NCBI GenBank assembly: GCA_028288305.1
Contig: JAQBOA010000041.1
Span: 62,001-126,000, forward strand
DNA from: Mucilaginibacter sp.
GTDB lineage: Bacteria; Bacteroidota; Bacteroidia; Sphingobacteriales; Sphingobacteriaceae
Reading direction: 5' to 3'
Length of the DNA: 64,000 bases
Under the pieces are notes generated by a model, which saw only the letters and a program-made list of their open reading frames with translations, ran no database searches and was not told the DNA's origin. Shown piece after piece: positions 24,444 through 33,501 of this stretch. The stretch's first letter is position 1. Each line of letters opens with the position of its first letter. The position numbers were made by a program, and so were the translations under genes.

Positions 24444-24463
24444 ATCTTTAATAATTTCATTTC

Positions 24464-26638
24464 ATGCCTAATATCCGATTTCAAGCATTACAGGCTGTTC
24501 TTACCAGGACAATACCAGAAGTAAAAATACCTTCGCCAAAAATTTCCGACTTTTTTGCTGCTAACGTTTTCGACAAAAAGAAAATGAAGGAATATCTTTC
24601 AGCAGAGGCCTATCAGGGTATTATCAATTCAATTGATAAAGGCGAAGCAATTCCTCGTGACCTTGCCGAACAGGTTGCCTCTGCAATGAAATCATGGTCA
24701 ATTGGAAAAGGAGCTACGCATTACACACACTGGTTTCAACCCCTTACGGGCTCTACAGCTGAAAAACACGACGCGTTCTTTGAACCCACTGCCGATGGCG
24801 GCGCTATAGAACGATTTTCAGGAGATGCCCTGGCACAGCAAGAGCCAGATGCTTCCAGTTTCCCAAGTGGCGGCATACGTAATACTTTTGAAGCCAGGGG
24901 TTATACTGCATGGGATCCATCATCGCCGGCATTTATAATGGCGCGCACTTTATGTATCCCTACCGTATTTGTTTCTTATACAGGTGAAGCGCTTGATTAT
25001 AAAGTGCCTCTTTTAAAAGCATTAAGCGAATTAGACAAGGCCGCGGTTGAAGTTTGTCATTATTTTGATAAAAGCATCGAAAAGGTTAATGCGTCATTAG
25101 GTATTGAACAAGAATATTTCCTTGTTGATATTGCTTTATTTAATGCCCGCCCCGATCTTTACTTAACCGGACGTACACTTTTTGGGCATATGTCTGCAAA
25201 GAACCAGCAATTGGAAGACCACTATTTCGGATCAATACCAGAGCGGGTATATGCTTTTATGCAGGATATGGAAACTGAGGCATTATTATTAGGTATTCCA
25301 TTAAAAACCCGGCATAATGAGGTAGCTCCTTCTCAATTTGAGTGCGCCCCTATTTATGAAGAAATAAACCTGGCTATTGATCACAATCAATTATTAATGG
25401 ATTTAATGGACAGGGTGGCTAAGCGGCATAACTTTAAAGTTTTATTGCATGAAAAGCCATATGAAGGCATCAATGGATCAGGCAAGCATAATAACTGGTC
25501 AATGATAACCAATACCGGAAAAAACTTGTTATCACCCGGTAAAACACCTAAGAACAACCTCATGTTTCTTGCTTTTTTTGTAAATACTATTAAAGCAGTT
25601 TATGAGCATGCCGATTTGTTAAGAGCCTCAATAGCTTCCGTAAACAATGATCATCGTCTCGGAGCAAATGAAGCCCCGCCGGCCATAATATCTATTTTTT
25701 TGGGTAGCCAGTTAAGTGATGTATTGGATGAGATTGAAACCTCGAGGATCAGCAAAAAAATAAAAGACGATGCCTTATTATGGCAGGGAATCCCAAAAAT
25801 CCCCCAAATTTTAAAAGACAATACAGATCGGAACCGTACTTCACCATTCGCCTTTACCGGTAATAAATTCGAACTCCGGGCGGTTGGCTCTTCAGCTAAT
25901 TCTGCAAGCCCAATGACTATATTAAACCTTATTGTGGCCGATCAATTGAAAAAATTTAAATACGATGTTGACAAGCTGATAAAAAAAGGCGAAAAAAAAG
26001 ACATTGCCTTGTTGATTGTTATTAAAAAGTATATAAAAGATTCGAAAAACATACGTTTTGAGGGCAACGGTTATAGTGAAGAATGGGAAAAAGAAGCCGC
26101 AACAAGGGGCCTTGCAAATGTAAAAACTACTCCAAAGGCGCTCGATGCGTTATTATCGGAGAAATCAAACTTACTATTTGCAGAAACTGGAGTATTTAGC
26201 AGTCGTGAAGTACATGCGCGACAAGAAATTTTATTAGAGAGTTTTTATAAGAAACTGCAAATTGAGGCACGCGTTATTGGCGAGTTGGGAATTAATGTTA
26301 TTTTGCCCGCGGCGATCGCTTACCAAAGCAAACTTGTTGAAAATGTTAAAGGTTTAAAAGAACTGGGATTAAATGAAGATACTTATAAAGCACAATTAGA
26401 TATTATTAATAAAATATCTGAACACATTAACTTTATTGATTCAGACATTAAAGAGATGGTTGAAGCACGTAAGAAAGCCAATAAAATTGAAGATATACGC
26501 GAAAAAGCTATTGATTATGATGAGAAAGTAAAACCATTTTTTCAACCTATCCGCTATCACGTTGATAAATTGGAACAACTGGTCGATGATTCATTATGGC
26601 CTTTGCCAAAGTTCCGTGAGTTACTATTTATTAAATAG
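24464..26638 (+). CDS. glnN: Glutamine synthetase, type III
   Basis: 724 aa, the length of GSIII (types I and II are far shorter). Makes glutamine from glutamate, ammonia and ATP in the cytoplasm. Signatures: THYTHWFQPLTGSTAEKHDA, FEARGYTAWDPSSPAF, GIEQEYFLVD (metal-binding Glu), KTRHNEVAPSQFECAPIYEE, GINGSGKHNNWS and NRTSPFAFTGNKFELRAVGS. The C-terminal helical extension typical of GSIII follows (KNIRFEGNGYSEEW onward). Divergent from amt, so import and assimilation of ammonium are placed side by side. A strong terminator follows. Confidence 0.96.
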   Translation: MPNIRFQALQAVLTRTIPEVKIPSPKISDFFAANVFDKKKMKEYLSAEAYQGIINSIDKGEAIPRDLAEQVASAMKSWSIGKGATHYTHWFQPLTGSTAEKHDAFFEPTADGGAIERFSGDALAQQEPDASSFPSGGIRNTFEARGYTAWDPSSPAFIMARTLCIPTVFVSYTGEALDYKVPLLKALSELDKAAVEVCHYFDKSIEKVNASLGIEQEYFLVDIALFNARPDLYLTGRTLFGHMSAKNQQLEDHYFGSIPERVYAFMQDMETEALLLGIPLKTRHNEVAPSQFECAPIYEEINLAIDHNQLLMDLMDRVAKRHNFKVLLHEKPYEGINGSGKHNNWSMITNTGKNLLSPGKTPKNNLMFLAFFVNTIKAVYEHADLLRASIASVNNDHRLGANEAPPAIISIFLGSQLSDVLDEIETSRISKKIKDDALLWQGIPKIPQILKDNTDRNRTSPFAFTGNKFELRAVGSSANSASPMTILNLIVADQLKKFKYDVDKLIKKGEKKDIALLIVIKKYIKDSKNIRFEGNGYSEEWEKEAATRGLANVKTTPKALDALLSEKSNLLFAETGVFSSREVHARQEILLESFYKKLQIEARVIGELGINVILPAAIAYQSKLVENVKGLKELGLNEDTYKAQLDIINKISEHINFIDSDIKEMVEARKKANKIEDIREKAIDYDEKVKPFFQPIRYHVDKLEQLVDDSLWPLPKFRELLFIK

Positions 26639-26640
26639 AA

Positions 26641-26678
26641 AAGAAAGCCTTCTTAATCCGGAAGGCTTTCTTTTTATT
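26641..26678 (+). terminator. Terminator between glnN and the ClC gene
   Basis: 12-bp perfect stem (26641-26652 with 26661-26672), 8-nt loop, T-rich tail TTTATTTATTT on the plus strand. It lies between convergent genes and can serve both; it slightly overlaps the end of the ClC gene. Confidence 0.9.
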
Positions 26679-28458
26679 TATTTGAAAACAAATCGGCTTC
26701 GCGGTGTTGCCTGATAAATTCTTCCCGGTATTTTGTGAGCAATGCGGACTTTGAAATAAAACCGATAAAAACTTCCCCTTTTGTAACAGGCAACTGCCAT
26801 ACATCCAGTTTGTCAAATAACTCCATTACACTGCTTACCGTTTGCTCATAATCAATTATAGCTGGTGGAATTACCATAATCTCCGCAACGGTGTCAATAT
26901 CATTAGCACTCATATCAAACAACTGTTTCCTGATCTGATCAAGCCATATTACCCCTTCCAGCATTCCTTTGTCATCAATAACAGCGAAAATATTTGCGTT
27001 TGTTTGCAACAACATATTAAAAAAATCTTTAATTTTTGTTTTGCTGCTCAATCCGGTAAACTGCTTATTTATAACACTGGATATCGCAATTGCGTTTAAC
27101 ATATCATAATCCTGATCGGGATGAATATTTTTTTCATGAATCAAGTCATGCCAGTACATATTATGCGGATTAAACAGCCTGGCAATTATATAAGATATGG
27201 AAGCAACAATCATTAACGGAATAAATAAAACATATCCGCCTGTTATTTCTGCAATCAAAAATATAGCAGTCAAGGGAGCATGTAATACACCACTAAGTGC
27301 CCCAGCCATACCCACAGCTATAAAATTACTGGTGTTTAAATGAACAAGTCCAGTTTGATTTACACTAAAAGCAACAAACAACCCTAAAAAAGCCCCTGTA
27401 AACATCGTGGGCGCAAATGTTCCACCATTGCCCCCAGCACCAATCGTAATACCTGCAGTTATAATTTTCATAAACACTATACAGGCTATAAAACCTATCA
27501 TTGCTACCGGATGGGAAAGCCACGAACTAAAAAACGATTCATCTTTAAGTGAGTTCACATTACCATTAAGTATAGCTTGAAGGTAATGATATCCTTCGCC
27601 AAAAAGAGCAGGAAAAATCATTATTATGAGGCCTAAAAAAAGCCCTCCGGCTAAAGCCCTAACATACCGGTTTTGTTTTTTTAGTATTCCTTTTTCAAGG
27701 AAGCCCCCAACTTTTGATATATAAACCGAAATCCAACCACTGAATAAACCCAATACGATATAAAATGGTAAAGCACTTAGTTTCCACCCCTCCGTAACTA
27801 AATGAAATAATTGACCCGAGTATAAAAGCTTTGAAACAACAACCCCTGTAGCAGATGCAATTAGTAAAGGTATAAAAGTTGGAATGGTAATTTCTCCGAG
27901 AAGTATTTCAAGTGAAAATAATACGCCGGCTATTGGACTGTTAAATACTGCCGCAATACCGGCAGAAGAGCCCGCAGCCAGTAAAACAGTTTTTTCATAA
28001 GGGGTAAGGTTAAAAAACTTCCCTGTATTTGAACCTATGGCTGCTCCTGTACTAACAATGGGTGCTTCCAAACCAGATGAACCCCCAAAACCTACTGTCA
28101 ACGAACTGGTAATTAAGTGCGAATAAATATTATTATAACTGATATTTGATCGGTTTCTTTTGATATTAACTAAAATATTTCCTATCCCTTTTTGAATCCG
28201 GTCTTTGTTAATTAAGTGCTGATAAGCAACCGTTAAAAAAATACCCAGGGCAGGTAAAAAAACATAAATGATATGATATGGAAGGTGCGAGGATATATTT
28301 CTGCTAACCTCTTCCATAGTATGAACCAAAAACTTTAAAGCAATAGCAGCCAAGCCAGCAAAAAAACCTACAAATACGCTACAATAAATTAAAAAGTTAC
28401 GTTGGCTATTTTGTCGCAACCGCCACTTATTTATTTTAATGGAAATTGTATTTAACAT
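26674..28458 (-). CDS. ClC-family chloride channel with CBS domains
   Basis: 594 aa: a ClC membrane core (about 25-425) followed by two CBS domains (about 450-585). Selectivity motifs: GGSSGLEAP (126-133) with the gating glutamate E131, GNGGTFAP and LHAPLTAIFLIAEITGGY. In the AGVLFSLEILLGE helix the residue that aligns with the internal proton glutamate of E. coli ClC is Ile185 (the neighbour E184 is kept), which suggests chloride-channel rather than H+/Cl- antiport behaviour; this rests on alignment by eye. CBS domains may sense nucleotides. Convergent with glnN. Confidence 0.9.
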   Translation of the reverse strand: MLNTISIKINKWRLRQNSQRNFLIYCSVFVGFFAGLAAIALKFLVHTMEEVSRNISSHLPYHIIYVFLPALGIFLTVAYQHLINKDRIQKGIGNILVNIKRNRSNISYNNIYSHLITSSLTVGFGGSSGLEAPIVSTGAAIGSNTGKFFNLTPYEKTVLLAAGSSAGIAAVFNSPIAGVLFSLEILLGEITIPTFIPLLIASATGVVVSKLLYSGQLFHLVTEGWKLSALPFYIVLGLFSGWISVYISKVGGFLEKGILKKQNRYVRALAGGLFLGLIIMIFPALFGEGYHYLQAILNGNVNSLKDESFFSSWLSHPVAMIGFIACIVFMKIITAGITIGAGGNGGTFAPTMFTGAFLGLFVAFSVNQTGLVHLNTSNFIAVGMAGALSGVLHAPLTAIFLIAEITGGYVLFIPLMIVASISYIIARLFNPHNMYWHDLIHEKNIHPDQDYDMLNAIAISSVINKQFTGLSSKTKIKDFFNMLLQTNANIFAVIDDKGMLEGVIWLDQIRKQLFDMSANDIDTVAEIMVIPPAIIDYEQTVSSVMELFDKLDVWQLPVTKGEVFIGFISKSALLTKYREEFIRQHREADLFSNK

Positions 28459-28511
28459 GAAAAATATTAGAAGGAATAAACAAAGTAACGGTTTTTTTTA
28501 CTGTAAGACCT

Positions 28512-28519
28512 TATATTTG
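28512..28519 (+). promoter_or_regulatory. -7 box TATATTTG of purM
   Basis: Exact TAnnTTTG ending 3 bp before the purM ATG (28523). As at copA, this would give a leaderless transcript. No TTTG at -33. Confidence 0.4.
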
Positions 28520-28522
28520 CCC

Positions 28523-29704
28523 ATGATTTCTTCGCAAAGATATGATCAAAGGGGTGTATCAGCTTCAAAAGATGATGTTCATAATGCCATAAAAAACATT
28601 GATAAAGGGATTTTTCCTAAAGCTTTTTGCAAGATAGTACCCGATATTTTGGTTAATGATCCTCTTTGGTGTAATATAATGCATGCAGACGGCGCCGGAA
28701 CCAAATCATCACTTGCATATACTTATTGGAAAGAGACGGGTGACGTTTCTGTATGGCGTGGTATAGCACAGGACGCCATAATCATGAACCTTGATGATTT
28801 ACTCTGTGTTGGCGCTACTAACAATATCCTCTTGTCATCAACTATAGGCAGAAATAAAAATTTAATTCCCGGTGAAGTTATAGCTGCAATTATAAATGCA
28901 ACAGAAGAAATCCTGGCCGAGCTCAGAAATGCAGGCATTGGTATTTATTCTACAGGTGGCGAAACAGCTGATGTTGGTGACCTTGTGCGTACTATAATTG
29001 TGGACTCTACAGTTACCTGCCGGATGAAGCGGGTTGATGTTATTTCAAATCACAACATAAAGCCTGGCGATGTTATTGTGGGCCTGGCATCATACGGACA
29101 AGCCAGGTACGAAAAAGAATACAACGGCGGTATGGGGTCAAATGGCTTAACATCAGCACGGCATGATGTATTTAATAAAGCAGTAGCAAAAAAATATCCT
29201 GAAAGTTACGACCCTGGCATACCTTATGAACTAATATTTTCAGGCTCCAAAAATCTGACTGACCTTGTACCTGTTGGAAATAATCAATCTGTTACTGCTG
29301 GTAAACTGGTGTTATCCCCTACGCGTACTTATGCTCCTATAATTAAAAAGATGCTGGATGAGTACAGAGGCCAGATACATGGCATGGTACATTGCAGTGG
29401 TGGTGCCCAAACCAAAGTATTGCACTTTGTAGATAACCTCCATATTATAAAAAACAATTTGTTTCCAGTACCTCCTTTATTTAAACTAATACAGGAAGAA
29501 TCAAAAACAAGCTGGCAGGAAATGTATAAGGTGTTTAATATGGGCCATCGGATGGAATTATATGTACCCGCAGAAATTGCAGCGGATTTGATAAGCATCT
29601 CCCAAAGTTTCGGCGTCGACGCTCAAATTATTGGTTATGTTGAGAAAGCTGACAAAAAACAGGTGACAATTAAATCGGAGCTGGGTGAATTTATATATAA
29701 TTGA
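28523..29704 (+). CDS. purM: Phosphoribosylformylglycinamidine cyclo-ligase (AIR synthase)
   Basis: 393 aa from ATG 28523 (homologues begin close to RYDQRGVSASKDDVHNAI); the open frame upstream to 28439 overlaps the ClC gene and is not used. PurM closes FGAM to AIR with ATP in purine synthesis. Motifs: MHADGAGTKSSLAYTYW, IAQDAIIMNLDDLLCVGA, STGGETADVGDLVRT and MVHCSGGAQTKVLHF. This is the longer Bacteroidota-type PurM (about 390 residues against about 345 in E. coli). It starts between convergent/divergent neighbours and ends at a strong terminator. Confidence 0.94.
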   Translation: MISSQRYDQRGVSASKDDVHNAIKNIDKGIFPKAFCKIVPDILVNDPLWCNIMHADGAGTKSSLAYTYWKETGDVSVWRGIAQDAIIMNLDDLLCVGATNNILLSSTIGRNKNLIPGEVIAAIINATEEILAELRNAGIGIYSTGGETADVGDLVRTIIVDSTVTCRMKRVDVISNHNIKPGDVIVGLASYGQARYEKEYNGGMGSNGLTSARHDVFNKAVAKKYPESYDPGIPYELIFSGSKNLTDLVPVGNNQSVTAGKLVLSPTRTYAPIIKKMLDEYRGQIHGMVHCSGGAQTKVLHFVDNLHIIKNNLFPVPPLFKLIQEESKTSWQEMYKVFNMGHRMELYVPAEIAADLISISQSFGVDAQIIGYVEKADKKQVTIKSELGEFIYN

Positions 29705-29721
29705 TGTTTTTAAACCTCATA

Positions 29722-29752
29722 AAAAAACCCGGTCAACTTACCGGGTTTTTTA
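29722..29752. terminator. Bidirectional terminator between purM and the TonB receptor
   Basis: 12-bp perfect stem AAAAAACCCGGT/ACCGGGTTTTTT (29722-29733 and 29740-29751) with a 6-nt loop, T-runs on both strands. Confidence 0.92.
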
Positions 29753-29766
29753 TAAATGAGCTTTGA

Positions 29767-32700
29767 TTAATTAAATATATATCTTAAACCAAACTGTGCT
29801 TGCCAGCGTGAACCGATTGAGGTTGATTCACTAAATGTAGAGGTAAGTGGAGTTTGTGTTGCAGCATTAAAATAAGGGAATGAAAACGTCGGTTTTCCAG
29901 CATTTGGATCTGTATTTGGTGCAATGCCTTTAAAAGAAAGGAATTGTGTTGAATTAACATAATAGTAAGCTCCCCAGTTACGATTAAGCAGGTTTGCAAG
30001 ATTAATAACGTTAAACTCAAATTGTAATGTATTACGTACTTTCCCCGTTGTCATAAAAATATCCTGGGTAATATTTAAATTAACTTGTTGAAAGAAAGGC
30101 GACAATAAACCATTACGCTCAGCATATTGACCCCGGCGCTTGCTTAAATATGGGTCCTGGTTAATATAAGCGTTCAATTGGCTCCAAAGTTGTGCAGGGG
30201 TACGTGTATCAGATTTACTATCCGGAACAAGTACAATGTCATTCTGCGTTTTTGGGATATAGATCAAGTCATTAAAAGTTACACCATCATTGTTAAGGTC
30301 CCCTGAATATGTGTAAGAAGCAACACCACCATTGGCAGCTTCGTAAGTTAAACCTATAGAGGTAGCAAAGTTTTTTGCATATACTTTACGGTAAGATAGA
30401 GACGCGATTATACGATTAGGCTGATAAAAGTTTGAATAACCTGTAGCATCAGAATTAGGATCACCTGATACCGGACGGCCGCTCCAAATAGATTGAGCGA
30501 TAGAACCACCATCATTTACAGAACGAGAATCACTATGAGTATAAGCTATTGTGAAGTTTAACTCCTTAATACTTTTTTGCAGTTCAATGGTAGCGTCGTA
30601 GGTATATCCTTTGCTGGTGTTCGTCATCAATTCAGCATCTGATATATTTGGATTTGAAGCTGTATTTAAATTCTTTTTGGTAATAGGATCAGTAATTGCC
30701 GGGAATAACGTATTGGAACTATAAACTAATCTGTTGTCTGGCCCAACAAGCGGTGTTCCTGTTGATGGTAAAGCAACGTTTTGCTGGTAAACTGAGTTAA
30801 TATCTTTTGAATACATAAATTCAAGAGTTCCAATAATACCCCACGGAAGTTTTTGATCTAAAGCGATATCACCACGAAAGTTTTTAGGATTTTTAAAATT
30901 GTTATCAACCACCGCTAAGTTATACTGTGTATTAGCAGCGCCAGAACCTGGTGCCGGGCGGTTAGCATTAGGATCAGGATTAAATGCTAAGCGGGGGTCA
31001 CTTTGAAGTATACCAGCCTTGCCGGGCTGTAAAGTATAGGAACCAAATTGAACACCATTGTTACTGGCCTGGTTAGATACCCATACATAAGGGGTTGGGC
31101 CGGTAAATATACCTAAACCACCACGCACCTGGGTAGTTGCGTCTCCGTAAACATCCCAATTAAAGCCTACACGCGGAGAAAGTTGTATCTTTGTTTTAGG
31201 AAATTTAGATTCATCAATTTTAACTCCGTTTCTAAACGTAAGTGCTAATACGTAAGGGTTTTGCTGAGTACTAACACTATAAAATGGAACATCCGCCCTT
31301 AATCCGTAAGTTAATTTAAAACGGTCTGTTACCTGCCATTTATCCTGGGCAAATAAACCTACCGTGACCGCATTAATTTTAGCAAATGGGAATGATCCAT
31401 CAGGAAGTGCTGAATAACGGTAAGAATATTTATTAGCAAGAGGCAAACCATTATTTGCAGAGTTATAAAAATCAGCCAGACTTGAAAATACGTATGCACC
31501 ATTATAGTTAGGGGCAAAACCATTTTTAAATTGATCTATTTCATTTGATGTACCCAGGTTTATTTCATGGTTACCTTTGTAAATAGTCAAGTTGTCAGAA
31601 AGCTGATAAATATCTGTGTTTAATACGTTATTTGCAGTAAATGGCTCATAACCAAATGCTGTTAAATCCTTAGCAGTTGCCGATCCGTTTTGAATATCAA
31701 CCAATGGAAAGGCAGTGCTTCCGGGAGATGTACGAAAATCGCGTAGCGCCTGATAACCTAAAGTTAATTTATTTGCTACGCTGCTGCTGATCCTGGAGTT
31801 TAATTCTGCTATACCAATATTAAAGTTATTATTAATGGTATAGTAAGATGAAAAGAAAGGCAATGTAAATGCACTTGGCTGACGGCCTCCATTAGGTGAG
31901 CCTGAATTACTTGGATAAACATCCCTAAGTGATTTCAAATAAAAATATTTGATAGATAATGTGTTTTTATCGTCAATGTTCCAGTCTAACTTAGCAGTGA
32001 TTTTGTCTGATTGTGTACGTAATTGATAGTTCTCAAAAGGTCCTGCATCATAATTGTACTTTGATTTTAGAAATGTCCGCAATGAATCAAGTGCGCCGTA
32101 ACTTGCCTGAGAAACCGTGCCACCTGCCGTTTGTCCAGGGCGCAAAGCCGTATAATTAGTTGCCGGATCTTTAATTCTTTCCTGCTCACCTGAAACAAAC
32201 AGAAATAATTTATTTTTAATTATCGGGCCGCCTAAATTGATACCACGCTGATTATAATCAATCGGGGCTTTTGCTACCTCAATAGCACCGACATGTGAAC
32301 CTTGAAGGCCGGTAGTGCGCTTATAATAGTAAACACTACCTTTAAATTCGTTTGTACCCGATTTAGTTACCGTATTTATACCAGTACCGGCAAACCTGCC
32401 TAAGGTAACGTCAAAGGGAGAAACCGCTACCTGTATTTGCTCTATTGCATCTAAGGATATTGGTTGTGAGTTAGTTTGACCACCCAAAGTACTTGATAAA
32501 CCAAACGAGTTGTTAAATAAAGCACCATCAACCGTTAAGCTATTATATGAATCATTGCGGCCGCCAAATGAACGGCCATTTGCAGATGGTGTTAATTTGG
32601 TATAATCATAAATTGAACGGCTAATTGTTGGTAAACGATCAATTTGAGATCGGGTTATAATTTCTTGTGACCCAGTCCTGGAATTATTGATCACCTTGTT

Positions 32701-33072
32701 TTGTGTTCCGCTTACTGTTACTTCCTTTAATTGAGTGTTATTTGGTTCAAGCTTAACGGATAGTTTAGAATCCTGACCTAATGTTAATGTTAAGTTTTCT
32801 TCGGTATAAGTATTAAAACCAATGAAACTAAACTTTATCACATAAGGACCTCCAACACGTAAATTAGCTAAGTTATACCTGCCGTCGGCACGGCTAACAG
32901 TGGAATAATTTGTTCCGGTTGGCGTATGTGTGGCCACGATAGTGACACCGGGTAAAGTTTGGCTTTTTTCATCGACAATACTTCCAGAAATACTACTGGT
33001 TGTTGTAACCTGCCCAAATACCAGGTTTAAAGATGAAATGAAAAAAATTAATAAAAGTAAATGCTTCCTCAT
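29767..33072 (-). CDS. TonB-dependent receptor, Oar-like
   Basis: 1101 aa outer-membrane receptor. Signal peptide (1-20, ending LVFGQ), a carboxypeptidase-regulatory-like domain (SISGSIVDEKSQTLPGVTIV to about 110), a plug domain (VTVSGTQNKVINNSRTGSQE, QPISLDAIEQIQVAVSPFDV, GINTVTKSGTNEFKGSVYYY) and a large barrel ending in the terminal F-N strand LRYIFN. Oar-like receptors lack a paired SusD, and none is present here. The substrate may be a protein, peptide or siderophore; the sequence does not say. Its partner tonB is about 10 kb away. Confidence 0.93.
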   Translation of the reverse strand: MRKHLLLLIFFISSLNLVFGQVTTTSSISGSIVDEKSQTLPGVTIVATHTPTGTNYSTVSRADGRYNLANLRVGGPYVIKFSFIGFNTYTEENLTLTLGQDSKLSVKLEPNNTQLKEVTVSGTQNKVINNSRTGSQEIITRSQIDRLPTISRSIYDYTKLTPSANGRSFGGRNDSYNSLTVDGALFNNSFGLSSTLGGQTNSQPISLDAIEQIQVAVSPFDVTLGRFAGTGINTVTKSGTNEFKGSVYYYKRTTGLQGSHVGAIEVAKAPIDYNQRGINLGGPIIKNKLFLFVSGEQERIKDPATNYTALRPGQTAGGTVSQASYGALDSLRTFLKSKYNYDAGPFENYQLRTQSDKITAKLDWNIDDKNTLSIKYFYLKSLRDVYPSNSGSPNGGRQPSAFTLPFFSSYYTINNNFNIGIAELNSRISSSVANKLTLGYQALRDFRTSPGSTAFPLVDIQNGSATAKDLTAFGYEPFTANNVLNTDIYQLSDNLTIYKGNHEINLGTSNEIDQFKNGFAPNYNGAYVFSSLADFYNSANNGLPLANKYSYRYSALPDGSFPFAKINAVTVGLFAQDKWQVTDRFKLTYGLRADVPFYSVSTQQNPYVLALTFRNGVKIDESKFPKTKIQLSPRVGFNWDVYGDATTQVRGGLGIFTGPTPYVWVSNQASNNGVQFGSYTLQPGKAGILQSDPRLAFNPDPNANRPAPGSGAANTQYNLAVVDNNFKNPKNFRGDIALDQKLPWGIIGTLEFMYSKDINSVYQQNVALPSTGTPLVGPDNRLVYSSNTLFPAITDPITKKNLNTASNPNISDAELMTNTSKGYTYDATIELQKSIKELNFTIAYTHSDSRSVNDGGSIAQSIWSGRPVSGDPNSDATGYSNFYQPNRIIASLSYRKVYAKNFATSIGLTYEAANGGVASYTYSGDLNNDGVTFNDLIYIPKTQNDIVLVPDSKSDTRTPAQLWSQLNAYINQDPYLSKRRGQYAERNGLLSPFFQQVNLNITQDIFMTTGKVRNTLQFEFNVINLANLLNRNWGAYYYVNSTQFLSFKGIAPNTDPNAGKPTFSFPYFNAATQTPLTSTFSESTSIGSRWQAQFGLRYIFN

Positions 33073-33501
33073 ACTTGTTCTATTAGTTGAATGTTTAATG
33101 AATTAATTTAGAGGCAAATATATGTAACAGCTTTTTTACCAATATTAAGCTACCATTAACAATTGTTTAGTATTTATCAACATTTTTATGATAAGATCAC
33201 AAATAATCATAACGAAAGCGATTGCATATTACAATAGTTGTAAAGCAACCATTAACTTAATATTAATTGTTTTTGGATATGGTTAGAAATAGGCAGTATT
33301 AAACCACGAAAGTGTTAATTTTTTCATTTGGTACCTTTTGATTAGATTTGCCAAAATCAAAGCTCATGCATTGCAAAAATTCATAAACTGAATAAGAAGC
33401 TTTATAACTCATAAAGTACTTAACCTTAGTGGTAGAAAATAAGCCAGCTTTGTAAAATCAAAAAATATACGATCATTTAAATAAACAACATATATCAAAA
33501 A
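33073..33501. other. Divergent region between receptor and lpdA
   Basis: About 430 bp with no coding signal. It contains TAGATTTG at 33343-33350, matching the -7 pattern on the plus strand, about 150 bp before lpdA, with no well-spaced -33 box. Otherwise nothing recognised. Confidence 0.4.

Larger units (their letters stand above)
23907..24463. other. Divergent amt/glnN regulatory region
   Basis: 557 bp, extremely AT-rich. On the amt side a perfect 18-bp direct repeat, TTTAGTTTGATTGATATT, occurs at 23923-23940 and 23946-23963. On the glnN side there is a TATTTTTG -7 box. The middle (24000-24300) is A/T tracts with no structure I can interpret; it may be a DNA-bending or regulator-binding stretch for nitrogen control. 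Confidence 0.6.

Noticed and set aside
33343..33350. TAGATTTG as the lpdA promoter
   Set aside because: The distance to the ATG is about 150 bp and there is no matching -33 box, so I did not assign it.
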